Of a stretch of 64,000 nucleotides of DNA, positions 46,400 to 57,465 are shown piece after piece. Source of the stretch: Abelmoschus esculentus. Lineage: Eukaryota; Streptophyta; Magnoliopsida; Malvales; Malvaceae. How positions within the stretch are numbered: position 1 is the stretch's first letter; every line of letters begins with the position of its first letter. The position numbers were made by a program, and so were the translations under genes. The notes below the pieces were generated by a model. It worked only from the letters and a program-made list of their open reading frames with translations, searched no databases and had not been told where the DNA came from. The stretch is taken from positions 11,932,001-11,996,000 of the forward strand of contig JAUCBN010000047.1 in assembly GCA_035048815.1 (NCBI GenBank), in the 5' to 3' direction.

Positions 46400-47374
46400 G
46401 AAAAAAGCGAAAGAGACATGAAATAAGACACACACAAGAGACGAGATTTAATATGATTTAATTTTATTTATTTTTAAGGATGAGAAAAGTAAATAATAAA
46501 TTAATAAGTGAGGTAGATAAAATGTTGAGGACATTACACGAAAATAGAGAAATTCAAGGGCTTCACTGCAAATAACATTTTATGTTTTTGTCACTGCAAT
46601 AACAAGACAGATTCTGGGACTTGGCTGAATCTAATGAGTCAAATTAGACAAAACCGCGTCAGAAATATGCTCGGCCTGGGTTGATCGCCGCGTGATTTGC
46701 TCATATGTTTTTTCACAATTACACAATTGCCCTTCATTTTTATATGTTTATTGATTTGTAATGTTATGATTACTGACCAGCAAAATCACGTGGATGGCTA
46801 ACACCATAATTTTTTTTTTAAAAATATGGTAATAAAAGAAAGAAAATATTAGTTAATTTTGTCACTGTAATAACAAAAATGTTATTTAGATTTGATTCGA
46901 TTAAAATTTAATTAAAATTTTGTTTGAGTGAGTTTAATTCGTATTCGATTTGTGATTTTAACAAACCGAATTGAATAATTTAAACTCAACTTACAAAGCT
47001 CGTAAATAAACTCAAAAAAATTTATATATATTAAAAGTAGTCTATTTAATAAAAAAATAATAATAAAATAAATTAAGAAAAAATTATTAAAAATAAATAA
47101 ATTAAAATAAATTAAATATTATGTGTTTATATTGTTGTAAGAATATTTTTTGATTACTTGAATTAATATACTTTTGAGGATTTTTGACTTAAATATTACA
47201 TCTATTTCTTTTAATAAGTATTGCATATTACACTTTAATTTTTAGTTTATGACATTTGTTATTGGCAAGTAAATCTGGATTCAGATGAATCCGATTTTAA
47301 ACAATAATTTTTTAAAAATATCTTTAAAGACAAGTATAATAGGATCCGACTTTTGACCATTCTTAATATTGCGA
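46400..47374. other. AT-rich spacer before copia copy 3
   Basis: No gene. A less AT-rich part at 46610-46720 has no useful open frame. Confidence 0.4.
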
Positions 47375-47563
47375 TATTAGAGTACTGAGAATATTGATTC
47401 TGTTATAACAAACTCTCTCTAGAAAGTTGGTTTGTTAGTCTTGGCGCCATTCTCTAGCAAGTCATTTACTCTGCTATATAAGCAGCCTATTACTTTGTAA
47501 ATACATGATGAATGAAAATATTTTTCTCTTAGAAATTCTATCAGTTATCTTGTAAGTTTTACA
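47375..47563 (+). repeat. 5' LTR of copia copy 3
   Basis: 189 bp. TATATAAGCAGCC at about 47476-47488 is a good TATA box. Confidence 0.9.
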
Positions 47564-47637
47564 TGGTATCTCTCGCCATATTTTTCCTGGTGTGTTAAGC
47601 TTCCGCTTCTCTATTTTTCTCTCCATTCTCCTCTTTC

Positions 47638-50600
47638 ATGGCAACCGATCCTGAAATCTCCATTAATGATGTGTCTGCTCAAGCTTTCTCAAACAAACAA
47701 ATTAGTGTTAAGTTCGACGATCACAATTTTCTTTTCTAGCGACAACAAGTCTTGCTCATTGTTCGTGATCAAGGGTTGGAACACCACCTCGATGGCGAGT
47801 TTGTGCCGCCGGCCAAGTTTACAACTACCAGTGATGGCACTAAGCTACCAAATCCGGCGTATCAAAAATTTATCAAGCAGGACAGTTCGCTCGCCTCCTG
47901 GTTGTCCTCCACTGTAAGTTTGACTGTTCTCCCTCATCTTGTTGGCTGCGATTCTTCATCCTCCATTTGGCGTACTCTTGTGCTTCGTTACTCAAAGCTC
48001 TCAACTACTCGTGTAATGCATTTACATTGCAAATTAAGATCTCTAAAAAAAGGTAGTCTGTCGGTTCATAAATATGCTACTCGAATCAAGGAAGTTTGTG
48101 ATTTGCTTGCTGTTTGTGGAAGTCCTATTTCTGATATTGAGCAGGTTGCCACTGTGCTTAATGGTCTTCCACTTGAATTTGAATCTGTTGTGGCTGTGAT
48201 ATCTGCAAGCAAAGAACCGTATACGTTTGATGGTGCTATATCCTTGCTAGCTGATGCTGAAGCACGACTTGAAGATCCATTTCGTCTTTCGGTTGATGTG
48301 AACAATACTGTTGTGCCACCGACAATGGTAAATCCAGATTCTCGATCAGATTATGTGTATTCTTGTGGTGGTGCTTGTGGTGGCCGAACAGAACCAGCTG
48401 GTAGGTTTCGTGGTGGTCGATCGAGACTTCAATGTCAAATTTGTGGGAAATTGGGTCACCTTGTCGATCGATGCTGGCATAGGTTCGATCAAAGCTATCA
48501 GATTAAAGCTCAAACACCTGTTGGTGACACTCATGCTTGCTTTTGTGCTCATGATCAACCTGATGGTGTCTACAGCCCATTTATTCAGGTCGAGCCTTCC
48601 CCAGCTGCTGCTATAGACGAGTCTCCTCAAGTGAATACTCTTATTGCCACAACCTCGGCCTGGTATCCAGATTCAGGAGCAACACACCATGTGACCAACT
48701 CTACTCCACCGGCTCACACCATTCCAAAGTATACAAGCCAGGGTAAAGTATACATTGGTGATGGATCTTCCCTTACTATTTCACATGTTGGTCAGTCTTA
48801 TGTTGCTTCAAATACTCGCTCGCTCGCATTGAATTATTTGTTGCATGTGACTGACATAACTCGCAATCTTATATCAGTCTCTACATTTGCTACTAATAAT
48901 CATGTTTACTTTGAGTTTCACTCGACCTATTGTGTTGTTAAGGATGAATACACAGGCGAGGTGTTACTGAGAGGTGCTCAGAAAGATGGTCTTTATGTTC
49001 TTCCTTCAATAAGCTCGTCAGCTATGGCACATTCAGCAACAATCGATGATGATTACTGGATCTGGTATAACCGATTGGGCCATCCCACCTTAGAAGTTGT
49101 TAATGTTGTTACACAAAAGTAGTTTTCCAGAAAGCCATTGCATCCTTGTTCAGCCTATCAATTAGGCAAAAGTCACTCTCAACCGTTTGAATCTTCAAAC
49201 ACAATTTACAGTAAACCTTTTCAATTAGTTGAAATGGATGTTTGGGGACCTGCTCCTGAAGCTTCCAATGGGTATAGATACTATCTGTCTTGTATTGATT
49301 TGTTTTCAAGGAATGTACGAGATTACCTTCTTAAGAAGAAATCAGATGTTTGTTTGGCATTTCAAGAATTTTATGCTTTAGTTAAAAATCAGTTTAATAC
49401 TAATCTCTTGGCTGTGCAAGTTGATGGTGGAGGAGAATTCAGGTTCCTTGAAACACAAATGGCTCAATTAGGTGTCCAACTCAGGGTCACTTGTCCTCAT
49501 ACCTCGCAACAAAATGGTATTGTTGAAAGAAAGCATCGACATATAATTGAGACAGCTCTTACATTGTTAGCACATGCTTCTTTGTCCATGAAATATTGGT
49601 CATATGCCGTGGTCAGTGCAGTTTATCTTATAAATCGCATGCCATCAAAGACTTTGAATTTTCAGTCTCCATTTCAGGTGTTGCATAACAAGCTGCCTAA
49701 TTATAAATTTATGCGTGTGTTTGGTTGTCTATGTTATCCCTATTTGAGGCCCTTTAATCGACATAAGCTGTCATTTCGCTCTTCTCCCTGCATATTCTTG
49801 GGCTATTCTATGTCTTACCATGGTTATGTATGTCTTGATCAAAAAACTTCAAAGGTTTTCATCTCCAAGAATGTTGTCTTTGATGAAACTGTATTCCCAC
49901 ACAGTAATGAATCTTTCACTCGTTCCACAGACTCAGGCTTATCTCATCCTTTTCATATGCCACAATTCTCAGGAGATTCAGGTACATCTACTGCTAATCA
50001 TCCCATTCATGACGATGATCCCTCGCCTACAACTACTATTCCGCAAGATGCCACAACACCTCCAGAGTCAATGCCAGGTTCTGTTGATCCAATTTTTGAA
50101 GTCCCTGGTGCTCCAGAACCTGCTTCTGTTACTCAGGATCCTGAGATAGTACCATCTAGTTCTCATGAGTCAGCAATGCCATGTGATCCAGCTCCCCCAA
50201 TTGTCACGAATGGTGGTTTCCCAGAGTCTCATTCTAATGATTTTGCACCTAGTTTTTCCGTGTTTTTTTTTATAATGATGCTACTCAACCTGCTTTAGCT
50301 GATCTTCCAACTAACACACATGCCATGCGAACTAGGAGCAAGGACGGTATTTTTAAACCAAAGGTGTATCATCTTTTGATGGATGACGTTCCAAAAGATG
50401 TTTATGCAGCACTTGTAAATTTGGAATGGAAACAAGCAGTTCATGATGAGTATAATGCACTCATTGACAATGGCACATGGCAGTTCGTTCCTTTACCTTC
50501 AGGACGTAAAGCCATAGGATGCAAATGGTTGTTTAAAATAAAGAGACATGCTGATGGTTTTGTTGATCGATACAAAGCTTGATTAGTAGCCAAGGGCTAT

Positions 50601-51958
50601 TCTCAACTTGCTGGACCTGATTTTCGGGAAACTTTTAGTCCAGTGGTTAAATCTTTCACTGTCAATTTGATTATTTCCTTGGTTGTGACTCATAGGTGGC
50701 AGATTAGTCAAGTCGATGTAAATAATGCATTTCTTAAGGGCGATTTACATGAAGATGTATAAATGGTTCAACCAGATGGGTTTCAACAACTTGCCAGTGA
50801 TGGAAGTGAATTGGTATGTAAGCTTCAGAAAGCTCTTTATGGTCTCAAGCAGGCTCCAAAAAATTGGTTCAATAAGCTTCATTCATTTCTGGTTACTTTG
50901 GGGTTCAAATCATCCAATGCAGATGCCTCACTGTTTGTGTACAATTCAGCTGGTATCATTACTTATATGATAGTGTATGTCGATGACATTTTGATTACAG
51001 GTCATTCTCAAGAACATGTTAATTCTGTGGTAGCTCAGTTGGATCGAAAATTCTCTCTTAAAGACCTTGGTGAGTTGAATTACTTCCTTGGCATCGAGAT
51101 CAGACATGTTAATGGTGGTATGTTTTTGACACAACAAAAATATATTACTGATCTTTTAGTCAAGACTGATATGAGAGATGCAAATGATGTGCCCACTCCT
51201 ATGGCTGCAAATTGCAAACTCAGGAAAAATGATGGAGAGTTTCTTTCGGATTCTCATCAATATAGAAGTATTGTAGGCTCACTTCAATATATATGCCATA
51301 CGAGACCTGACATTTCTTTTTCGGTGAACAAGGTAGCCCAATTTATGCATCAACCAACTGAGATTGGGTTGCTGTCAAACGAATACTTCGATACCTCAAG
51401 AGCACTATTGATTTTGGTTTGTGGTTCTCTTCACAACAGACCATCACTCAGGAAATTCATTCGTTTGCCGATGCTGATTGAGGAAGTGATCCCGATGATA
51501 GAAGATCCATTTCTGGTAATTGTTCTTATCTTGGCGCACATATTATTACTTGGAATTCTTGAAAACAACGAGCTGTATCCAGATCAACTGCTGAAGCTGA
51601 ATTTTGAAGCATTGCTGATGCAACATCCGATGTGCTATGGCTTCAAGCAATTCTTCAGGACATGTTTGTTTCACTTAGTGTTGTTCCTGTGGTTTGGAAC
51701 GATAACACCAGTGCGGTAGCCATGGCTACTAATCCTGTAATGCATGCTAAGACTAAGCATGTTGACTTAGATACGTTTTTTGTGCGTGAGAAGGTTGCCT
51801 CTCAAGCTCTCGAAGTCAGTTATGTTCCAATTAATAGTCAAGTTGCTGATGCTCTTACCAAATCACTTTCCATTTCAAAGTTTCAAAAATTTTGGCGTCA
51901 ATTATGTGTTCAACAGTTCTCAGAGGTTGAAGAAGCAAGGAAAATATTAGAGTACTGA
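47638..51958 (+). pseudogene. gag-pol polyprotein remnant of copia copy 3
   Basis: The frame opens at ATG 47638. It is hit by TAG 47737-47739 (a Trp position), TAG 49120-49122, a frameshift in the T-run near 50260, TGA 50580-50582 (an Arg position, YKA.LVAKGYS), TAA 50760-50762, a 1-base loss near 51365 and TGA near 51478 (a Trp position). Domains are still readable: gag with zinc knuckle CQICGKLGHLVDRC (about 48432-48473), protease PDSGATHHVTN, integrase with NGIVERKH and MKYWSYAVVSAVYLINRMP, RT with YVDDILITG (about 50973-51000) and RNase H with KTKHVDLDTFFVREK near the end. Inactive. Confidence 0.92.
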
Positions 51959-52135
51959 GAATATTGATTTTGTTATAACAAACTCTCTCTAGAAAGTTGG
52001 TTTGTTAGTCTTGGCGCCATTCTCCAGCAAATCATTTACTCTGCTATATAAGCAGCCTATTACTCTTTGTAAATACACGATGAATGAAAATATTTTTCTC
52101 TTAGAAATTCTATCAGTTATCTTGTAAGTGTTACA
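51945..52135 (+). repeat. 3' LTR of copia copy 3
   Basis: 191 bp, preceded by the purine-rich GAAGAAGCAAGGAAAA. It carries the same TATA word as the 5' LTR. Confidence 0.9.
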
Positions 52136-52753
52136 TGCGGTAGGTGTATTTAAAAAAAAATATTATTCATAATCGAATTTAATTGAATTATACTTTATAT
52201 GTACAGTAACAAATGTTATAAATTGAGAATTAAAGTCGATTGTGTCATAGATTAAAAAAAAATCTTATACAATATTTAAGTCAAATTATAGTTTTTAACA
52301 ACACTCCATCTTTTATATTAAAAATTATAATAAAATTATTTTTTAAAATCAAATTGAATCCGATAAATATAAATTGAACTCGACAAACTTTGAACTCGAG
52401 TCAAGTCTATAATATAATTTCTGAGCCTGGTCAGACGAACCAGTAGCAAGTTTTTAAACAAGGTTTTCCCCCTAAAATCATAGTATGGATTTATATGATT
52501 GGGTAAAATCATGGATAGGAGTGTAAAAAATAGAATATTCGACCAACAGTTTATGAACTAGTCACGTAACGTTCGTTTATAAGATAAATAAATGAATATG
52601 AAAAAAGTATTATATTCGTTAATAAACGAATAAACATAAATAAAATATATTTAATTATTTATATTTACGAATAAAAACGTTTATAAAATAAAAATATCTA
52701 TAGATGTATTTAAAACGATATATTGTTTCGATGAAAAAAAATATCTTTTGTAG
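52136..52753. other. AT-rich spacer
   Basis: No gene. It has short CTCGACAAACTTTGAACTCGAG and ACGAATAAAC words resembling decayed MITE sequence. Confidence 0.4.
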
Positions 52754-52975
52754 GAAAAATTATATTATAAATCATTCTTACTACGTCGTCCATAAAATCA
52801 ATCAATTAAAGACATCTATTTAATTATTTTTTCACCTCATTATTTTTATAAATTAAATTTTAAAACAATTTTTATTAAATAAAAATTTATTTAATAAAAT
52901 AAAAAAAATTAAATTTATACTTTTAATTAATTGATTTTATAAATAAGATAACGGGTATGATCCTAATATAATTTC
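52754..52975. mobile_element. Foldback MITE, family A copy 3
   Basis: The left GAAAAATTATATTATAAATC and right ATCCTAATATAATTTC ends, with inner inverted arms ATAAAATCAATCAATTAAA and TTTTAATTAATTGATTTTAT, match family A. It lies about 250 bp upstream of the NLE start codon, i.e. in its promoter region. Confidence 0.7.
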
Positions 52976-53045
52976 TGAGTTAAATCAAGGGCAAATACAA
53001 TGGCCACGTAGGTCATCCGCAGCCATTTCCAATGGATCTCACCAC

Positions 53046-53146
53046 GGCCCACCACCGCCCTTTAAACCTCCGACAGAAAAACCCTCAACCCTAAAAATTT
53101 CCCAAACGCCATTTTCTTTATATTCGTCGTTAACCACAAACCCTAA
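53046..53146 (+). promoter_or_regulatory. NLE promoter: site II (GGCCCA) plus telo-box
   Basis: GGCCCA (53046-53051, i.e. TGGGCC on the other strand) and AAACCCTAA (53138-53146) lie 170 and 80 bp before the NLE start codon. Another ACCCTAAAA is at about 53088. The pair of site II and telo-box is well known in promoters of plant ribosomal-protein and ribosome-biogenesis genes, which suits the product. No clear TATA box. Confidence 0.65.
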
Positions 53147-53222
53147 ATCATTAAAACCAACTAATTCCCCATTCTGTACTCTCCATTTTTATCACAGCAG
53201 CAAACTAAAAAGAAAAGAGAGA

Positions 53223-56200
53223 ATGGAGGTGGAAAGAGAGCAAGCGGAGACGGGGAAAAGCGTGATGTGCGTATTAACAGACCCAGAAGGAAACACTCTG
53301 GGAGGCACCATGTACCTTCCCCAGAACGTTGGTCCTCTTCAGCTTCAGCAGATCGTCAATACGCTTCTAAAAAATGTAAGCTTCTTTGGCTGCTATGCTT
53401 CATTCCATTATATTTTGCTGTAACTAGTTCCAAGTTGTTAATTCTCTGTTGTTGTTTTCGTTTAATTTACATTCGATGCATTTATTCCAAGTTTCATGCA
53501 ATTGCTTGTATACTTTTGGTTGAATTATTCAAAATTCGATTTCTTTAAGATAATAAATTGCTTCTAGAGACTGAAATGAGTCATGAATTTTGGGGTTTGG
53601 GTTTCTTCAGGAGGAGAAGCTGCCATATGCATTTTATATATCTAATCAGGAGCTTCTTGTTCCACTTGGAAACTACTTGGAGAAAAATAAAGGTTGGTTG
53701 GGGAACTGTTGAAAGTGAATTATGTGACAGTTCAACTCTATTATTTGGTTCTTTTGTATTTCTCAATTTTATGTTGGTTGGTTAATTTGAATTAACAAAT
53801 TTTCAGTTTCCATGGAGAAAACATTATCTATAGTTTATCAACCGCAAGCGGTCTTCAGGATTCGTCCAATTAATCGATGTTCTGCTACAATTGCTGGTAT
53901 GACATATTGTGATTGATATATATTTGTTATAAAAAAATTTAGTTGCGTTGAACTCCGATTTCTATTCTTCATGAAAGAAACAAATTGCATCTTGCATGAG
54001 CTCTGGATATTATGATATTATTCAGCTTTGAAAAGGAATATTTTTTTTTCAGTTCAGGCTCAGCTTATTTTATTTTCAATAAGGAACTTCCATTAACATA
54101 TTCATATTTTTTCTTTATATGGACTAATTAGATGTGAACTGTTTACTAGCATTCTTGTAGCTTAATTGGATTGGTTATCCTAAATCTTTATTGTTGCTTT
54201 GTCACATTAGGTCATACTGAAGCAGTACTTTCTGTTGCCTTTAGTCCTGATGGAAGACAGTTGGCAAGTGGCTCAGGTGATACCACTGTCCGACTATGGG
54301 ACCTAAACACTCAGACACCAATGTTTACATGCACAGGTTAGAAATTTGTACTTGATGCTGTTTTCTTCGTCAGTTTGACTGAAAAACTAATTTAGCAATG
54401 GAGAAGCATTTAAGCGTACATATGGAGTTAGAAAAGAGATGCCATGTAACATAAATTCATGTTAATTGTAATTATTGGCATTCATTGCATTTCTCTTTTT
54501 TGTTAATCATTTATCTTCTGATATTTTTTTCAGGACACAAAAACTGGGTTCTTTGTATTGCATGGTCACCTGATGGTAAATATCTAGTCAGTGGGAGCAA
54601 GTCTGGAGAACTAATATGTTGGGACCCACAAACAGGGAAGCCTGCCGGCAATCCGATGACTGTAAAGTCTTTATTCTTGAATAACTACATTATTATTTTT
54701 TAATAATTCAGTATAGTTGATTGCCTTATTCATATAAAACATGGTGCTGATTTCTTGTATTCTTATAGGGCCACAAGAAATGGATCACTGGTATCTCATG
54801 GGAGCCTGTCCATCTAAATGCTCCATGCCGTCGCTTTGTAAGTGCTAGCAAAGATGGTGATGCCCGCATATGGGATGTTTCCTTAAAGAAATGTGTTATT
54901 TGTCTCAGTGGCCACACACTTGCTGTAACTTGTGTGAAATGGGGTGGAGATGGAGTCATATATACAGGGTACAATTCTGTTCTGTTTCTATGATTCTGAT
55001 CAGATTTTCTGTTTGTTTTTTCACTCTCTTCTATGAAAGTATAATCTCTGTTTTCCTTGGAAATTGCATAGAAGCAATAAGCACTTTGTACTCGTCGAGT
55101 CTTCTCGTCAATTAACCACTTTTATTTAAACTCTTAACTGGTTAGTACTAATGAGCTCCCTTCTATCTAACTGGCTGAAGATCCCAGGATTGTACTATCA
55201 AAGTATGGGAAACGTCACAAGGGAAGCTAATTCGTGAACTGAAGGTGGTTTATTGCACTTTCTAGAACATCTCTTTGTCATATGTATACATTAAACTGCT
55301 CTTTTGCATGTCTATGCACTAATTGTTTCTGTATATGTCCTGAATTTTTATATTACAGACATTCATTTGCTTGTTCTACTTGTTTTAGGGTCATGGGCAT
55401 TGGGTTAATTCCCTTGCTTTGAGCACAGAATATGTTCTTCGCACTGGGGCTTTTGATCATACTGGTAAACAATATTCGTCTACAGAAGAAATGAAGAAGG
55501 TATTGATACTTGTTTGGTGTCATTAGTTCGTGTACCAATGAAACTCATTTTTTGTGATTTTACTGTATAATATACCTCTCTTTGCGACAACCATTTTTTT
55601 TGTTATTTTACCTTGATATATTCAAGTCAAGCTTCCTTATTTTTCCTCTTAAGTAGAAAAGTAATTAGATTTCCTTATATAATTTAGGTTGCTCTAGAAA
55701 GGTACAACAAAATGAAAGGCAATGCCCCTGAGAGATTGGTATCAGGATCTGATGATTTTACCATGTTCCTATGGGAACCTGCTGTCAGCAAACATCACAA
55801 AGCTCGCATGACTGGCCATCAACAGGTACAATGTATACCGCTGCTTACTCATTCTGATTGAGATCCAAATTGTTGATTTCTTCATACCTAGAAATAAGTT
55901 CGTACATTTTGTTGGTTGTTTGCAGCTTGTAAACCATGTTTATTTCTCACCTGATGGGCTATGGGTGGCCAGTGCATCATTTGATAAGTCAGTCAAGCTA
56001 TGGAACGGTACTACCGGAGAATTTGTTGCTGCATTCCGAGGTCATGTTGGGCCTGTTTATCAAATAAGGTTTGAGATATTTCTATAGTTTGTCCATGCCA
56101 CTTTTCTATTTTTTTTTTCTCAGGATTAATAATTATCTTGCATGTTACTCTTCAGCTGGTCTGCAGATAGTAGGCTTCTTTTAAGTGGAAGCAAAGACTC

Positions 56201-56847
56201 CACCTTAAAGGTAAGTCCCAGGATATTTTATCTTTCCCCCTGTTTTCGGTATTCAAACATCCTGAATTTTTTTTGACGTAGATCATTGGGCATTCTTTTA
56301 TGAACATACTCACATGCTCTACTTTTGATGTAGTGTAGAAATGAACCAAACTGAAGTTACATTTCATTTGTACTTTCCGACTTAGTTGAGTTTTGTTATT
56401 GTTCTGCCATGGCCTCAATGTTATTATCATTATCCTTCTCTTGTTCGGCCTCTGTTACACATATGTCCTCCCTGCTTTACTCTCCCTTAGATCCCCTCCC
56501 CCTATGCCGCCGCCCCATCTTCAACCCTACCCTAAAAGTCCCGATTCTTCAATTGAGGCCTTGGATGGAATGCTAATGTTGTTTTTGACAAGCTGGTTAT
56601 TCTTGTTACAAGGTATGGGATATCAGAACAAAAAAGTTGAAACAAGACCTCCCAGGCCATGCGGATGAGGTAAACTCTCCATGCTACTAGTAGTACCAAA
56701 GGCAAAGAATCATTGATATTGGTTTGCCGACAAACTGGAGACTGACCATCCTCATTCGAACAGGTTTTTGCGGTTGATTGGAATCCAGATGGTGAGAAAG
56801 TTGCCTCTGGTGGTAAGGATAGGGTGTTGAAGTTGTGGATGAGCTAA
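53223..56847 (+). CDS. NLE1: Notchless homologue (NLE), 60S ribosome assembly WD40 protein
   Basis: The family (yeast Rsa4) loads onto pre-60S particles and is stripped by the Midasin/Rea1 ATPase. It is essential in plants and acts in the nucleolus. Exons: 53223-53375, 53611-53692, 53807-53896, 54211-54336, 54534-54661, 54769-54968, 55181-55244, 55389-55499, 55688-55825, 55926-56068, 56156-56210, 56613-56669, 56764-56847. They sum to 1431 bp, 476 residues, in one frame with GT-AG borders. Residues 1 to about 105 are the NLE ubiquitin-like domain (MYLPQNVGPLQLQQIVNTLL, YAFYISNQELLVPLG). Then follow eight WD40 repeats, e.g. GHTEAVLSVAFSPDGRQLAS, GHKNWVLCIAWSPDGKYLVS and HADEVFAVDWNPDGEKVASG. 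It ends at KLWMS. It appears fully functional. Confidence 0.96.
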
Positions 56848-57465
56848 TCAAGGGGAGCCTAGATTCATATTGCAGCATGGCAGTGAGTGACATGTGCAAC
56901 TGCAATGAACCAAAAACTTCAGAATCAGTCCAGACTGATCATTGTTTTCAGGATTGCTTGCTGTATACTATATACTAGCTATACGAGACATTGCAACTGA
57001 TGTAATATATTTTTTGAAGTGTAATGCAAATTTAATTTATTTAGTGTAATGAGTTAAACACAATTCTATTCAAACAAGTTTAATAAATGCATAATTTTGG
57101 ATTTTTTTTTCAGTAAATTTTACTGAAAGTAGCCTGCAATTTTAGATGTGCATGCTTTCATTGTATCTTCTGACCAAGTAAAATTGCACATTTATCATCC
57201 TTTCTAATCAAAAACACCTTCGACTGTGGTAAAAAGAAATAAAAATAAATAAAATTGATGCTTAGTCATATGGTGATGATGATGATACAGGTCCCAGTCT
57301 GTATACAAAATGATAATCTGGTATTGCCCATACCCAATTTCACTAGGATTCCATCCAAACATCCCCTGCCCAATTCCATTGTGCACTTGCATGTTCCCAC
57401 ATGGAATGCCCACATTGGTAATTGAAGGGTTGAAGACATTTTCAACTGTTAGTAATCATTCTTCT
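56848..57465. other. Convergent 3' flanks of NLE and plastid L1
   Basis: The two genes point at each other across 618 bp. No further gene. AATTTAATAA-like polyadenylation-type signals are present on both strands. Confidence 0.5.

Larger units (their letters stand above)
47375..52135 (+). mobile_element. Ty1/copia retrotransposon, copy 3 (older, decayed)
   Basis: A full-length 4761-bp element. LTRs are 47375-47563 (189 bp) and 51945-52135 (191 bp), starting TATTAGAGTACTGAG and ending TTACA. The expected first bases TG read TA in both. They differ at about five sites plus a 2-bp indel (about 2.6%). The flanking pentamers TGCGA (47370-47374) and TGCGG (52136-52140) look like a target duplication with one later change. 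The primer-binding TGGTATC follows the 5' LTR. It has little sequence in common with copies 1 and 2, so it is a different copia lineage. Confidence 0.93.
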
